This document shows positions 1 to 12,170 of a stretch of 64,000 nt of DNA, in pieces. The position numbers and the translations under genes were made by a program. Source of the DNA: Hymenopus coronatus (lineage: Eukaryota; Arthropoda; Insecta; Mantodea; Hymenopodidae); NCBI GenBank assembly GCA_030762935.1, contig CM060883.1, forward strand, positions 34,495,501 to 34,559,500, written 5' to 3'. Position 1 is the first letter of the stretch; the number at the start of each line of letters is the position of its first letter. Below the pieces are notes generated by a model. The model saw nothing but the letters and a program-made list of their open reading frames with translations, did not search any database and was not told the DNA's origin.

Positions 1-25
1 ATATCTGAAACATTGATTAATACAT

Positions 26-26
26 A

Positions 27-66
<40 letters not shown>

Positions 67-75
67 GTAGTAACA
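26..75. repeat. (AAT)n microsatellite
   Basis: Roughly a dozen uninterrupted ATA/AAT triplets followed by decayed TAG/TAA triplets. Nothing recognisable lies between it and the first HLE-A copy at about 259. Confidence 0.9.
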
Positions 76-258
76 ATAGTAATTATAATGATAAAACCGG
101 ACTATTAGAAACACTGGCGGAAATACTTTAGGAAAGGTGTAAGGAATTCAATGTTAGAATGCCAAAATAATAATAATAACATTTTTGAAATATTAATAAT
201 TAGAATAATTAATAACTAATTAATAACTATTCTTAGAAGATCTCTTCTGTCTTTTTTT

Positions 259-941
259 ACTTTCTCTATACGAACAATGTACATCCAAAGAAAGCATTTT
301 TAGAAAAATGTCCGTGTGTGTCTGTCTGTCTGCCCGTCTGTCTGTGGGCAGCATAGCGCAAAAACGAAAGGACCGTTAAAGCCCAAACTTGGTATTTAAA
401 TTTGGTATCTTCCAAGGATGCGACACGAAGATTTTCAAGAAAATCTCCCACCCCCAACTACCCTTTACATGGAAAAAATTTCGAAAATTTTGATTTTCTT
501 AAAAATTGCTCTAACAGTTTTGATTAAAATATCGTATATTAAAGATATTTACCTAAAAAATAAAATGTACATCTTGAATTTTCTGGGAATAGCCTCTGAA
601 GACTACTTTATTCTGGATGAATTTTACGGAATTGTGCTTAACTGCTAAACCGTAAGAGATGGACAAAAACTTACTCCACAGAAAACGTAGCTCCTGATAA
701 AAACACATAACTTATGTAATATACGTTTTTTTCGTGGAGTTGATCATTTTGAAGATCTTGGTTTTCGTTTCTGCTTTGAAAAACATACTTTCTCATACAG
801 GAATTTGTTAACTCCTGTCCATACAAACAAAGGAACTTTAGTTTCATAGCAACCAGCTTTTGGCCATCATTTTAACCTATGGTACTCTCTCAATTCGCCT
901 CTACTTACAAGGAAGCAAATAATACAACTATTTCTGCTAAT
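259..941 (+). mobile_element. HLE-A copy 1, both ends damaged
   Basis: The first arm of the terminal palindrome is present, but the second arm and about 90 bp after it are deleted, so the copy jumps straight to the GT/CTGT tract. The 3' stem-loop end is missing because copy 2 follows immediately. It carries the recurrent internal frame (418-648) that also appears in many other copies. Confidence 0.85.
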
Positions 942-945
942 TTTT

Positions 946-1793
946 ACTTTCTCTATAGGCACTATGTACATAGTGTATAGAGAATGTATTGCACTCCACC
1001 AAAAAATTCGATACGGAGATTTCACCGGAAACATGTTTTAGGGTACCCTTTATCTAAAAAAAGCATTTTCGGAAAAAGGTCCGTGTGTGTCTGTGAACAC
1101 GATAACTCAAAATCGAAAAGTAGGTAAAATACCAAATTTGGTATTTAAGTTTAATATCTTTCAGGGATGCGATACGAAGATTTTGAAAAAAATCCCCCCA
1201 CCCCCAATTACCCTTTACATGGAACTTTTATCGAAAATGTTGATTTTCTTAAAAATGGCTCTAACAATTTTGATTAAAATATCGTATATTAAAGATATTT
1301 ACCTGACAAATAAAGCGTACATCTTGAATCTTCTGGGAATAGCCTCTGAAGCCTACTTTATTCTGGATGAATTTAACGGAATAGTGCATAACTTCTAAAC
1401 CGTAGGAGATGGACAAAAATTTACTACACAGAAAATGTAGCTCGTAATAAAACACACAACTTATGCCATATACATTTTTTTTCGTGGAGTTGATCATTTT
1501 TAAGATATTCTTGGTTTTTCGCTTCTGCTTTGAAAAACACACTTTTCTCATACAGGAATTTGTTAACTCTTGTCCATACAAACAAAGGAACTTTAGTTAA
1601 ATAGCAACCAGCTTTTCGGTATCATTTTAACCTATAGTACTCCCTGAATCCGTTTCTACTTACAAGGAAGCAAATAATATTACTATTTCTGCTAATTTTT
1701 CTTGATTAGTGTGAAGTAAATAGAAGCATAAGCTTTTTAACTACAATTTGTTGTAGAGATGTAGAGAAAGTCATGTGAATGGAACACATTAGA
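946..1793 (+). mobile_element. HLE-A copy 2, near full length
   Basis: Palindromic 5' end, GT-rich tract near 1080, C-rich tract near 1200 and the full 3' end with the ATGTG/CACAT stem-loop. It is head-to-tail with copy 1. The internal frame at 1087-1398 is open for 103 codons. Confidence 0.9.
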
Positions 1794-1929
1794 TTTCTTA
1801 TTCATAAGGCTGTATTTGTATACTATATCTCTGTAGGTATCATAGGAATGTAGCAGTCTAACGCGGACATATTTTGTAACGGATTTAACCGATATTTCGA
1901 TACCTCCGTGGTAAGGTGTCTCTCAAAAG

Positions 1930-2804
1930 ATCTAATGTGTTCCATGCACATGAGTTTATATTTTATTTGAAACAAATTGTTCTTACAAAAGTTATCTTTT
2001 ATCTATGTCATGTTAATCGAGACAAACATTAACACAAATGATACTATTTCTTGCTTTCCTTGTAAGTAGAAGGGAAATAAAGGGAATACACTAGGCTAAA
2101 TCGATAGTCAAATCCTTTAAAAGCTGGTCCCTAAGTGAAATATAGAAGTTTGGTTCGCTTTGCATTGCCGGTAAAACAAAAGAGAGATGAAACGAAATGT
2201 GACGTCATTTGAGAACTGTTAGGTAGTTAAAATTGAAAACACTAACAAAGAACATCTCTGAAACGGCCAGCTCTACAACAAAAATGTATATGAGTTAAAT
2301 TGTGTGGTTTAAGAAGATCTATATTTTCGAGTGTTCAGCTTTTGACTATTTCTTATGGTTTACGTTATGAAAAACCAGCAACAGTCCTCCAGAATGCCCA
2401 CTTCTTCAGAAGTTCTTCCCAAAAGATCAAGATATGCATTTTACTTTTAATTTAAATATCTTTTATATTCGTATTTTAATCAAAATCCTTAGAGCCCTTT
2501 TTGAAGAAAACCAAATTTTAAAACATTTTTCATATAGAATGTAATTTGGGGTGGGGGATTTTCTTAAAAAAGCTTCGCATTCTTGAAATATACTAACTTT
2601 AATACCAAGTTTGATATTTAACCAGCTTTCCTTTTTGATTTATCGTGTTCACAACCACACGTACACACGGACCTTTTCCTAATTTTTTGGATATAAGAGA
2701 CCTAAAACGTGTATTTTCGATGAAATATCAATGTTAAATTTTTGGGTGGAATACAATATTATTTCTAACTACCATGTGCTTAACATAGTACGTGTAGAGA
2801 CAGT
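1930..2804 (-). mobile_element. HLE-A copy 3, full length, divergent
   Basis: Minus-oriented: the 3' stem-loop end comes first (TCTAATGTGTTCC) and the palindromic end last (GTGTAGAGACAGT). Both hairpin arms carry substitutions. The copy looks older than copies 1 and 2. Confidence 0.8.
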
Positions 2805-3435
2805 AAAAATGGAAATTTTGAGTTCTGAAGTTTAGCTTATGAGAAACTCTTTGGTTCTTATATTGGTAAAGTGACACTTTCTAAAGTTGAGCTGTTCACC
2901 TTTTATATATTGATTGTTGGACACAGGTAAAGCCTTGGTAAGATTTTTCGTGAAATAGTGCGTCATTTTGAGTTATAACGTTTATGCATTTAATTTCTAA
3001 ACATGAAAGTGTATCAATTTGAGTATGGCAATAGCAATTAGTGAGTGCTGTTAATAGAATTGGTAAAATTATATTATCTAGATATGGAGTTAACTCCTGA
3101 ACCATTATATTGCTGTCAACGTTACTCTTTTAATTGATTTTCAGCAGTTTAATTTAATTTTTAATGTTATTCTGATGTGGTGTGTTGCATGAAATATAGT
3201 TTTATATGGAAACTCATTTTAAATCAAGTTTGAAAGCAAATCAAAATGTATATTAGATCGAAATGAATTGACGATAAATGAGTAAAATTTATAAAGAACC
3301 CTGATATATCAGAGAACATTACCAACTAAAAATAACGCATATATTAATTCCTTTCCCAGAGTTGATTTGCATTTTTGCAGTACCAGTAGCAGCAATGAAC
3401 ATTAGCGACGGACTTAAATATCACTATAATGTATT
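2805..3435. other. Unassigned AT-rich stretch
   Basis: No coding signature, tRNA or recognised repeat. The 69-codon minus-strand frame at 2896-3105 has no support beyond its length. Confidence 0.5.
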
Positions 3436-4315
3436 ACTTTCTCTACACGCACTATCTACGTAGTGTTCAGAGAAGGTATGGCATTCCACCAAAAATTTGA
3501 TACGTAGATTTCACCGGAAATACATGTTTTATGGTCCCCTGTATCCAAAAAATATTTCCAGAAAAAGGTTCGCGTGTGTGTGTGTGCGCGCGCGTGTGTC
3601 TGTGGACACAATAACTCAACAACGAATAGTCAGTAAAACACTAAACCTGGTATTTAAGTTTAGTACTTTCCAGGGATGCGACACAAAGCTTTTGTGAAAA
3701 CCTCTCAAACCCCAAACTACTCATTAAAACATAGAACAAATTTTGATTTTCTCAAAAATGGCTATAACGATTTTGATTAAAATACCGTATATTAAAGATG
3801 TTTATACGGCAAATAAAATATATATCTTGAATTTTCTGGGACTAGACTCTAAAGACCTTTTTATTCTGAATGAATTTTGTTGAATTTTACGCAACTAGTA
3901 AACCGTAAGAAGTAGAAAAAAAAAAACTAATATTAAAAAATTTAGATTACGTTAAAACACACAATTTATGTCATAAGCGTTTTTGCTTTTTCGTGGAATT
4001 GACCATTTCTGAGATTTCCTTGTTATTTGTTTCAGATGTAAAGTACTTAAACTTTTCTCACATAGAAAGTTGGAAACTGATGGCCCTGCATACAAACGGA
4101 TGTCAACAACATGGCAACCAGCTTTTAAAAGATTTGACTATCGTTTTATTCTTGGTATTCCCTTGTTTCCCTTCTTACTTACAAGGAAGCAAGTAATTAA
4201 GACAATTTCTGCCGTTATTTATCTCGATTATCATAAAGTACATAAACAAATATGTTTTTTTACAATAATTTGTTACAGAGATGTAGAGAAAGTCATGTGA
4301 ATGGAACACATCAGA
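3436..4315 (+). mobile_element. HLE-A copy 4, full length
   Basis: Starts with ACTTTCTCTACAC and ends with the canonical stem-loop and CAGA. The GT tract around 3575-3602 contains a CGCG interruption. Confidence 0.88.
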
Positions 4316-4321
4316 TTTTTA

Positions 4322-4494
4322 GTTATGGCGTCCATAGACACACATATACACGTACACAAAGAGATATTTTCTAAAAATGCTTTTTTGGGGATTAGGGAGT
4401 CTCGAACATATATTTCTCGTGAAATCTCGTTTCGAACTTTGGGTGGATTACAATACCTTCTCTATCTACTTTATTAAACAGAGAATTTAACTAA
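4322..4494 (-). mobile_element. HLE-A fragment 5 (palindromic end only)
   Basis: Holds the AC-rich tract and a decayed palindrome in minus orientation. It abuts the 3' end of copy 4, so the two lie tail-to-tail. Confidence 0.75.
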
Positions 4495-4757
4495 TTCAGC
4501 TTTGGTATGGAGTGGTTCCTGACAGTTTCAGATATCAAGTAATGTTTACTTTAAGTGTGTTATTATTAACTGAATATGTTTCATAAGATAACATTTTCAT
4601 ACAATACTGTATGTGTCGTGTAATCTAAATCCAAAATAAACACTTCTCTTATACACACAATTTGTATAAACTAAATGCAAAGCGATTCTATTTATATAAT
4701 TAAATGATACCAATGTTTTCGTGAACATATTCAATTTTAACCCTGAAATAATGGAAT

Positions 4758-5150
4758 GTGGTCGTCTCCTTTGCGTGGTGGTAGTGTTGCTGCTTGCCAA
4801 GCGGGAGACCTGGGTTCGATTCCCAGTACCGACGTGGGGATTTTTTGCGCGCTGGGAGACCTGGACCGGGGTGCACTCAGCCTCGTTATGTCTCTGGGGG
4901 GGGGCAATTGAGGAGCTACTTGATGGAGAAGTAGCGGCTCCAGGTCATGAGGACCGCATTAACCGGCCGGGAAGTTCGAGGCGCTGACCACGTCTCACCC
5001 TCCAATACTAAACCACATCCATGAAATTTGTCATGGACCGAGATGGGTGACGCAGCGGCTGGGCGGTAGGCCAAGGTTCCTTATGAGCTGTGTTATGAGC
5101 GCCATGGAGTTATTTTATGTTAATAATGGAACCTTAGTTCAATAAAGCAC
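4758..5150 (+). mobile_element. tRNA-derived SINE, family tS5
   Basis: The head resembles a tRNA (GCGTGGTGGTAGTGTTGC as A-box region, GGTTCGATTCC as B box). The body is GC-richer, with a TGCACTCAGCC motif and GAGAAGTAGCGGCTCCAGG. A related body is one I recall from insect SINEs. It is the only copy in the window, and its 3' limit is set where composition returns to AT-rich. Confidence 0.7.
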
Positions 5151-5237
5151 ATGATACGCTTATTTTAATACTAAATCAGTACTTATTTGTACTTATTCGT
5201 ATTTAATTCCTTTGGTGTTGAATAAAAAAAAATCGGA

Positions 5238-5852
5238 TCTGTGATTTTCTCTAGCTGTTCCACAAACAAACTTTCTTTATAAAATATTATTCTTTTTTCT
5301 ATATTATGCTAATCGAAATAAACAATAGCAAGTTGATCTTATTATTTGCTTCCTTATAAGTAGAAGGGAAATAAGGAAATACATTAGACTAATACGATAG
5401 TCTAATCTTTTAAAAACTGGTTGCTAAGTGAAAAAGTTGAAGTTAGGTTCTTTTTGTATAACCTGGATCAAAACAAAAGAGAGATGAAACGGAAGATAAC
5501 TTCTTGTTTGAAAAACTGTATAGTTTAAAATTGAAACAAAAAATGTATACGTCATAAATTTGTGCTTTAACGATATGCGCATTTTTATATTGTAAATTTT
5601 TGTCTAATCTCTTATATAAAAGTCATCCAGAATAAAGAGGTCTTCAGAGGCTATTCCCAGAAAATTCAAGATATACATTTTGTTTGTAATAAGAATATCT
5701 TAAACATTGGTATGGTATTTCAATCAAAATCATTTCTATATTTTTTTTTTAAAACCATTTTCAAAAAATTATCCATATAAGAGGTAAATGAGTGGAGTGC
5801 GGGTTTCTGAAAATATTTATGTAGCATCCTGGGGATCTATTAAACTTATATA
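5238..5852 (-). mobile_element. HLE-A copy 6, palindromic end lost
   Basis: Minus-oriented, from a decayed stem-loop end to the C-rich/first-third region. The hairpin end and GT tract are absent. Many indels indicate an old copy. Confidence 0.75.
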
Positions 5853-5872
5853 ACAGCACGTAACAAGACCGT

Positions 5873-5974
5873 CTGCTAATGTTTATCTCGATTAGCATTA
5901 AGTAAATAGACAAATAAATCTTTTAGCAATAATTTACTACAGGGATGTACAGAAAATCATGTGAATAGAACACT
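5873..5974 (+). mobile_element. HLE-A 3'-end fragment 7
   Basis: Only the last ~100 bp remain, including a mutated TAGAGAAAGT arm (acagaaaat) and the stem-loop. Confidence 0.7.
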
Positions 5975-6460
5975 TCAGATGTTTTATTCTTAAAAGTGAT
6001 TTAGGAATTATTTAAACTAAATTAATATTTTAGTGCAATTAAATAACAAAGAAGTAGCATAAATACACAGAAAAAGAACACGGCTGAAAATAGTGCGCTT
6101 CTGTTTTAATAGAGATTACAGAAGGAAAATAGTACCTCTAGAAAGGTTGAGCAAATTTTTAATCTATGAAAAAACTACTCTTTGTACGAAATTTTCCTAC
6201 ATTCTCCCTTATGTAACAAATTCCATTTTAACCGTAATTTTGTGTTTATATTGTGCACATAAAAACACGAGTACTATTCTGAATTTGTTTTGTTTGAGGT
6301 GGGAGGGGGGAGGTTAACGAAGATAAATACATACTTGCTGTGAAATTTTGACATAGAATTTTTAATGCGGCTTGGATTACCCGTTTTTTCACAATAAATT
6401 GCCGTAAATATACATGTTTACGCACAGCTACAAGAACGTGGAAACTAAGAACTGACAGCT
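5975..6460. other. Unassigned; right part matches flank of the second tRNA-Leu
   Basis: Nothing recognisable up to about 6320. From about 6325 to 6460 it is alignable by eye with 15580-15701, which reads on the minus strand as the 3' part of a non-LTR reverse transcriptase ORF. This piece is therefore a decayed copy of that retrotransposon tail lying directly upstream of tRNA-Leu. Confidence 0.55.
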
Positions 6461-6577
6461 GTCAGAATGGCCGAGCGGTCTAAGGCGCCAGACTCAAGAT
6501 AAATCTTACCCTGTAAGAGGGTACATGCAGACTTCTGGTCCTCTCTGAGGGCGTGGGTTCGAATCCCACTTCTGACA
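6461..6577 (+). tRNA. tRNA-Leu(CAA) with intron
   Basis: The acceptor GTCAGAA pairs perfectly with TTCTGAC and is followed by discriminator A. D arm, long variable arm (CTCTCTGAGGG) and T arm (GGGTTCGAATCCC) are intact. The anticodon CAA at 6495-6497 reads UUG. About 34 nt (roughly 6499-6532) interrupt the loop after position 37, the canonical place for nuclear tRNA introns and a known feature of tRNA-Leu(CAA). A long T-run at about 6588-6595 would terminate Pol III. A second, near-identical gene of the same 117-nt length lies at 15702. Confidence 0.95.
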
Positions 6578-6723
6578 CATGTTTTTATTTTTTTTTATCT
6601 CTTACCTATAGTTAACGTACAATAGTATTGTACCGTACTTAAAAAATTGATACTAACTTTACTAGATACATATATTTTGAGACTTTAAAAATATAAGGAA
6701 GTTGTTTTTATGGAAGCTTACAT

Positions 6724-6762
<39 letters not shown>

Positions 6763-6965
6763 TGTGTGTAAGGCAAAAATAAAATATGAGAATTCGGAAA
6801 AATACCAGTAATCTTATTTAAATTGAGGATTTTCACAGATTAGGGTACATCATTTCCAAAAAAAGAAAACAAAAAGGCTAGCAATACGTTTGAATTTGTT
6901 ATCGTTATAAAATAATCATTTATTTTAAAAATCGGAAATATTCCATTTAATGACTTTCTTCAGCT
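6578..6965. other. Unassigned with (GT)n microsatellite
   Basis: Contains a GT repeat at about 6730-6761. The first ~40 bp resemble the sequence after the second tRNA-Leu. Otherwise nothing recognised. Confidence 0.6.
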
Positions 6966-6969
6966 ATAC

Positions 6970-7480
6970 TTTTTTTTTTTTTTTTTTTAATTTATGGACG
7001 TTCTTTAACTGCTGTGGTCATCAGAGTCCCATCCTCAAAGGCATCTTTTCAAGCTTGAGGTTCTTTTACGTGCCGTAAATCTACGACACGGGACCAACGG
7101 CTTTACTTCCCTTCCTAAGGAAACCATGCTTAGGATTTTTTTGCCTGAGAAAAATCCATCATCCTCTGCCGGTTTTGAACCCGCGACTGTAGGTATACGA
7201 AATTAGTGGTAACCATTACACCACAGGGCCGTAGCCGAGTGGTCAGACCACTCGCCTCTCACGGCCCGGGTTCGATCCCAAGCGACCGCATGTGAGATTT
7301 GTGGTGGACAAAGCGGCGCAGAGGCAGGTTTTCTCCGGGTTCTCCGGTTTCCCCCGCCATCTCATTCTACCAGGGCTCCATCCTCATATATTATCAGTGT
7401 CATCGCCTGCGGTACCAAAGCAGTAAAAGCGGGCGTTAAACACTACCAAAAAAAAAAAGATACACCACAGAGGGCGACAG
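6970..7480 (-). mobile_element. SINE family tS3, interrupted by tS1
   Basis: Minus-oriented tRNA-headed SINE. On the minus strand the head reads GTGGTGTAATGGTTACC, and the body carries ACGGCACGTAAAAGAACCTC. Its T-rich end (A-tail on minus) is at about 6970-6989. A tS1 element (7227-7460) splits the head. The last ~10 bp of tS3 resume after the duplicated TACACCACAG. Confidence 0.85.
7227..7460 (+). mobile_element. SINE family tS1, complete, with target-site duplication
   Basis: The head GGCCGTAGCCGAGTGGTCAG with B box GGTTCGATCCC resembles a tRNA with a class-II-like D arm. The body contains GTTTTCTCCGGGTTCTCCGG and ends GGGCGTTAAACACTACC plus A-tail. TACACCACAG occurs at 7217-7226 and again at 7461-7470, a clean 10-bp duplication, so this insertion postdates the tS3 copy that holds it. 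Confidence 0.92.
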
Positions 7481-7913
7481 ATATTTTCTAATTAACTATT
7501 CTTACAAAATATAATTTGTTCATATGCACAATACTTATCAAAATAAACAATACCAGAAATGGTATTATTGCACAGTTCCTTATAATAGACAGTAAAAGCT
7601 TTTAAACGCTTATCATTGAAATTCGGTTCTGTATCCACGGCCAGCAGTAAAACAAGAGAGATAGAAACGGATAATGACTTCCCCTATGAGAAAAGCTTTA
7701 GTATTATCAAATTGAATGCAATAACATGGAATATCTCTGAAATGAATATCTCTGCAAAACATGCATATGACATAGTTGGTGTGTTTTATCGAGGTCTACA
7801 TTTTTTGTGTTGTAAGTGTATATCTATCTCCTACGGTTTACTACGAAAACAAAAATCGTTCAGAAAGAAGAGGACTTCAAGGGCTATTCCTAAGTAATTC
7901 AGGATATACATAA
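7481..7913 (-). mobile_element. HLE-A fragment 8
   Basis: Minus-oriented 3' half. Truncated at about 7914 by the transposon remnant that follows. Confidence 0.7.
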
Positions 7914-7916
7914 TAC

Positions 7917-8395
7917 CGGGTAATCCAAAAACGTCCGAATCGGCTGCGCGCTGTTTTATATGCCCTCACCCTTGGCGTTCGTTGCCGTCTGCCGATATCA
8001 GAGAAAACCGCGGATGAAACCGTGTAACATTTTTAAATGTAATTTTAAGCACTTTACTTACAATTGTTATTAAAGGAGATGCTGAAACTGACCACTGCCA
8101 TTGTCCATACATTTTTGGCACCTCTTTAGGAAACTATACTGGGGTTTAGCCAGGAGACCTAGGGGCCACAAATTTCTACTAATAATTCCGTGAAACACAC
8201 TCAATTCTTATCATTGAAAGATTGGCTGTATGAGCTGTTACGGAGTGCTGCTGAAAAAAAGGCAAAATCATGCTCCCTGTCTGTTAATTCTCTAAAAAGA
8301 GGAGGGCAAATTGTATTCACGTATGTATTAGGCGTCAACTGTTGACTCGAAAAAATTAGGGCCTATAACTCTTTCCCCGCTAACGGCGCACCTTA
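7917..8395 (-). pseudogene. Tc1/mariner-like transposon end with transposase C-terminus remnant
   Basis: Read on the minus strand, the stretch around 8075-8150 encodes a tail like ...C-x-DNGSGQFQHLL, matching the C-terminal signature I know from insect Tc1/mariner-superfamily transposases (C-I-D-x-N-G-G-H-F-x-H-L-L). The other end (7917-7990) would be the terminal repeat. The catalytic part is absent and frames are broken. Assignment rests on that short signature only. Confidence 0.45.
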
Positions 8396-8406
8396 CACCA
8401 ATTTTT

Positions 8407-9284
8407 ATTTTCTCTACACGCACTCTGTACATAGTGTATAGAGAAAGTATTGCACTCCACCAAAAAATTCGATACCGAGATTTCACCGGAAATATATGTT
8501 TTAGGTTCCCTTGTATCCAGAAAAAGTATTTTCAGAAAAAGGTCCGTGTGTATGTCCGTGTGTCCGTGTGCTTGTGAACACGATAATTCAAAGACGAAAA
8601 GTCGGTAAAATACCAAACTTGGTATTTAAGTTCAGTATCTTCCAGGGATACGACATGAAGATTTTGATAAAAATTCCCCCACACCAAACTACCCTTTACA
8701 TGGAACTTTTTTCGACAATTTTGATTTTCTAAAAAATGGCTCTAACGATTTTGATTAAAATATCGTATACCGAAGATATTTATTTACCTGACAAATAAAA
8801 TGTATATTTTGAATTTTCTGGGAATAGCCTCTGAAGACTACTTTATTCTGAATGAATATTACGGAATTTTGCATAACTGCTAAACCGTAAGAGATGGACA
8901 AAAACTTACCAGACAACAAATGTAGAGCACTTTAAAACACACAATTTATGTTACATACACTTTTTTCGTGGAGTTGATTGTTGTTGAGATATTCCTTGCT
9001 TTTGATTTCAGCTATGAAAAACATACTTTTCTCATACAGGAATTTGTCAACTCCTGTCCATATAAACAAAGGAACTTCAGTCACATAGCAACAGCTTTTC
9101 ACTATCACTTTAACCCATGGTACTCCCTTATATCGCTTCTACTTTCAAGGAAGCAAGTAATAAGAACTATCTCGGCTAGTTTTTTTTTTTTTCTCGACTA
9201 GCATGAAGTAAATAGAAGCATAAGCTTTTTAACAATAATTTTTGCAGAGATGTAGAGAGAGTCATGTGAATGGATCACATCAGA
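8407..9284 (+). mobile_element. HLE-A copy 9, full length
   Basis: The palindrome begins ATTTTCTCTACAC. Complete through the 3' stem-loop (one change: GGATCACAT). A poly-T run near 9180 interrupts the 3' third. Confidence 0.9.
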
Positions 9285-10620
9285 TTTTTTTCTTCACGAA
9301 GGGGTATTTTATGAACAAATTAGGTTTTTCAGAACTCCTATAACTATTATTTTATGTACACACATATCCATGAAGGTGAAACTAAGCCTCGTCCGTGAAA
9401 AATATTAAATATGCGTAAATTTCGCCATTGTATACACTATTGAGAGCCACTCAGATAGTCCACTCCACACACGAATCATAAATAAATACTCGCTGTATAG
9501 GGGAAAACAAGTGCAGACAAAATAATAAAACGCTTTGGTAATAACTCAACCACACGATATCACTGTCAGCTCAATGCTGTATTTTCACATCAGAGAAAAA
9601 CAAGTCAGCAGCGTGACCTTCTGTACAGCAGCCGTGTGTTATTATGTTTCTGTGTGCGCAGGGAAAAACACCGGATATATTTGGGTTGCACGGTATTTTC
9701 AATGTAAGCATCTATAATATACTTCATTTTAATGAAAAGTGCTTGAGCTATTTTTAGAAAACCGTAAATTTCGAGAAAAAAATCGTGTATCCACATGACC
9801 CTCATCATCCACCCATTCTGTACCACCCGCTAGTTAGCTTGGGTTTATTCCATCCTGAAATAGATCCAAGATTGGAACACCCAGGGTGTGTATGCATACT
9901 TCATTGAGAGCATAATTCAGGTTTTGAAAATAGAAATAGGCTTAACTGCTGAGAGAATTAGGCAAAAGTCATTCAGAGTGAAGAAAATTTCTGAGATTGT
10001 CACCATTAAATTCAGGATGTACAGTTCATTTGTCATTATAACAAGTTACTCGTATAATAACTATTTCTATTAAAATACCTATCGTACTTTATTCAAAGAT
10101 TTTGGTTACATTTTCAGCAGATCAATACTCTTAAAAATATGTGTCATTCACACGGCCATTTCTAGCTGTTTCACATTTAAACTAGTTGATACACAGTTCA
10201 AAACTTGTTACTTTTTGGCATTAATATTTTTAATAAATGTTGATTCTTTTTGTTGAAGAGCTTTAAGATATATATTTAGTTATCATTTGTCATGTAGGTA
10301 GAACTGTTCAAAGGATTTCTAGATATTGAACATCTATTTCATATCGGTCTATATGTTTATTTGTTATTAATGATAAAAGCATATAAATTAGCAACAGAAT
10401 TTATAGGTTATGTACTACCTTTGAGACGGATGTCGTCCAGGTGAATAAGCGCATAGCATATATTTTAGTTGATTAAATTGTTTAAGTTAATTAGTAAGTA
10501 AGATATAATGTATTTATTGTATATTGGATGTTCAGAGAGATTGGTAAGCGTTTCTAACTTCAACCCCAGAGTTGAGGAAAATCCCCCCCCCACTCCTAAT
10601 TACAATAGATATAACAAAAA
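9285..10620. other. Unassigned; no gene visible
   Basis: No tRNA, SINE or credible coding signal. The segment 9960-10050 faintly resembles the middle of a minus HLE-A copy but is too diverged to annotate. Confidence 0.45.
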
Positions 10621-11470
10621 TCTTATGTGTTCCATTCACATGACTTTCTTTACATCTCTCCAACAAATTGTTAGAAAGCTTATGCTTCTATTTGCTTCAT
10701 GCTAATCGAAAAAAAATTAGCAGTAATAGTCTTATTACTTGCTCCCTTGTAAGTAAAAGCAAAATAAGGGAGCATCATAGGTTGAAGTGATAGTCAAAAG
10801 CTGGCTGCTACGTGACTGACGTTTCTTTGTTTGTATGGACACGAGTTGAGAAATTCCTGTATGAGAAAAGTAAGTTTCTCAAAGCTGAAACCAAAAAACA
10901 AAGAATATCTAAAAAACGATCAACTCCACGAAAAAAAATGTACATAAGACAAATTGTGTGCTTTAACGTGCTCTACCTTTTTTGTGTGGTAAGTTTTTGT
11001 CCCTCTCTTACGGTTTAGCTGTTACACAAAATTCCGGAAAATTTATCCAGGATAAAGTAGTCTTCAGAGACTATTGCCAGAAAATTCAAGATATACATTT
11101 TATTTGTCAGGTAAATATCTTTAATATACGTAATTTTAATCAAAATCGTTAGAGCCATTTTTGCGAAAATCAAGATTTTAGAAAAAAAGTTCCATGTAAA
11201 GAGTAATTGGGGGTGGGGAAATTTTTTTGAAAATCTTCGTGTCGTATCGTTGGAAGAATGGCCTTTTCGTTTTTGAGATATGCTGCCCACAGACACACAC
11301 ACATACACACACAGATAGACTGACACACACGAACATTTTTCTAAAAAAAAATTGTTGGGTTCAGGGGGGCCCAAAACATGTATTTCCGGTGAAATTTCGG
11401 CATCAAATTTTTGAATGCATTACAATACCCTCTCTATACTGTGTAGGTACATAGTATGTGAAGAGAAAGT
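10621..11470 (-). mobile_element. HLE-A copy 10, full length
   Basis: The stem-loop end is at 10621 and the palindromic end at about 11440-11470. On the minus strand the internal frame (11015-11374) is open for 119 codons, among the longest in the family. The tract is AC-rich at 11290-11330. Confidence 0.9.
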
Positions 11471-11610
11471 AATAAAAAGACAATTATACAGAAAGCGTGA
11501 GAAGTTACAATAACATTATACATTTGAACATCTGTACTTAAGAATCCAGGTTCACCTAAGTCAATTCGAATTGAAATTCTTAAACACGTTTTACATTGAC
11601 AATTTTTATA

Positions 11611-12168
11611 AAACTTTTATTTTCTCAAAAAGGCTTTAACGATTTTGATTAAAATACCACATATTCAAGATACTTATATGAGAAATAAAATCTATATTTT
11701 GAATTTTCTGGGAATAGCCTCTGAAGAGCTCTCCATTCTGAGTGAAATTTGCAAAACTGTTAAACCATAAGAGACAGACAAAAACTTGCTTCACAAAAAA
11801 ACATTTAGATCTCGCATAAACTCACAATTTATAGCATAAACATTTTTTATTCGTGGGTTTGACCATTCCGAGATATTCCTTGATTGTTTTCAGTTTTAAA
11901 GTACTTAAAATGTTCTCATACGGGAATTTGTCAACTCCTGGCTATGCAAAGAAACGGATTTCAACCACGTGTCAACCGGTTTTAAAAATTTTGACTATCG
12001 CTTTAGCGAAGTGTATTCCCCTATTTTCCGTCTACTTACAAGAAAAGAAGTAATAAGGTCATTTCTACTAATGCTTATCTCGATTAGCTTAGGTAAATAG
12101 AAGAACATGTTTTCTAACAATAATTTATACACAGATGTAGGAAAAGTCATATGAAAAGACACATCACA
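11611..12168 (+). mobile_element. HLE-A copy 11, 5' truncated
   Basis: Begins inside the element at the GGCTTTAACGATTTTGATTAAAATA segment (near 11630) and runs to a mutated stem-loop end. The palindrome and GT tract are missing. Confidence 0.8.
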
Positions 12169-12170
12169 TT

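Noticed and set aside
259..1793. Long terminal repeats of a retrotransposon (copies 1 and 2 as a pair)
   Set aside because: There is no internal domain between them, and the same unit occurs in both orientations everywhere, with ends that lack TG...CA.
4721..4987. 88-codon frame with moderate GC
   Set aside because: Lies inside the tS5 SINE, starting from its tRNA-like head.
9535..9826. Two opposing 60-73-codon frames in a unique region
   Set aside because: No domain, no splice pattern, and length within chance expectation.
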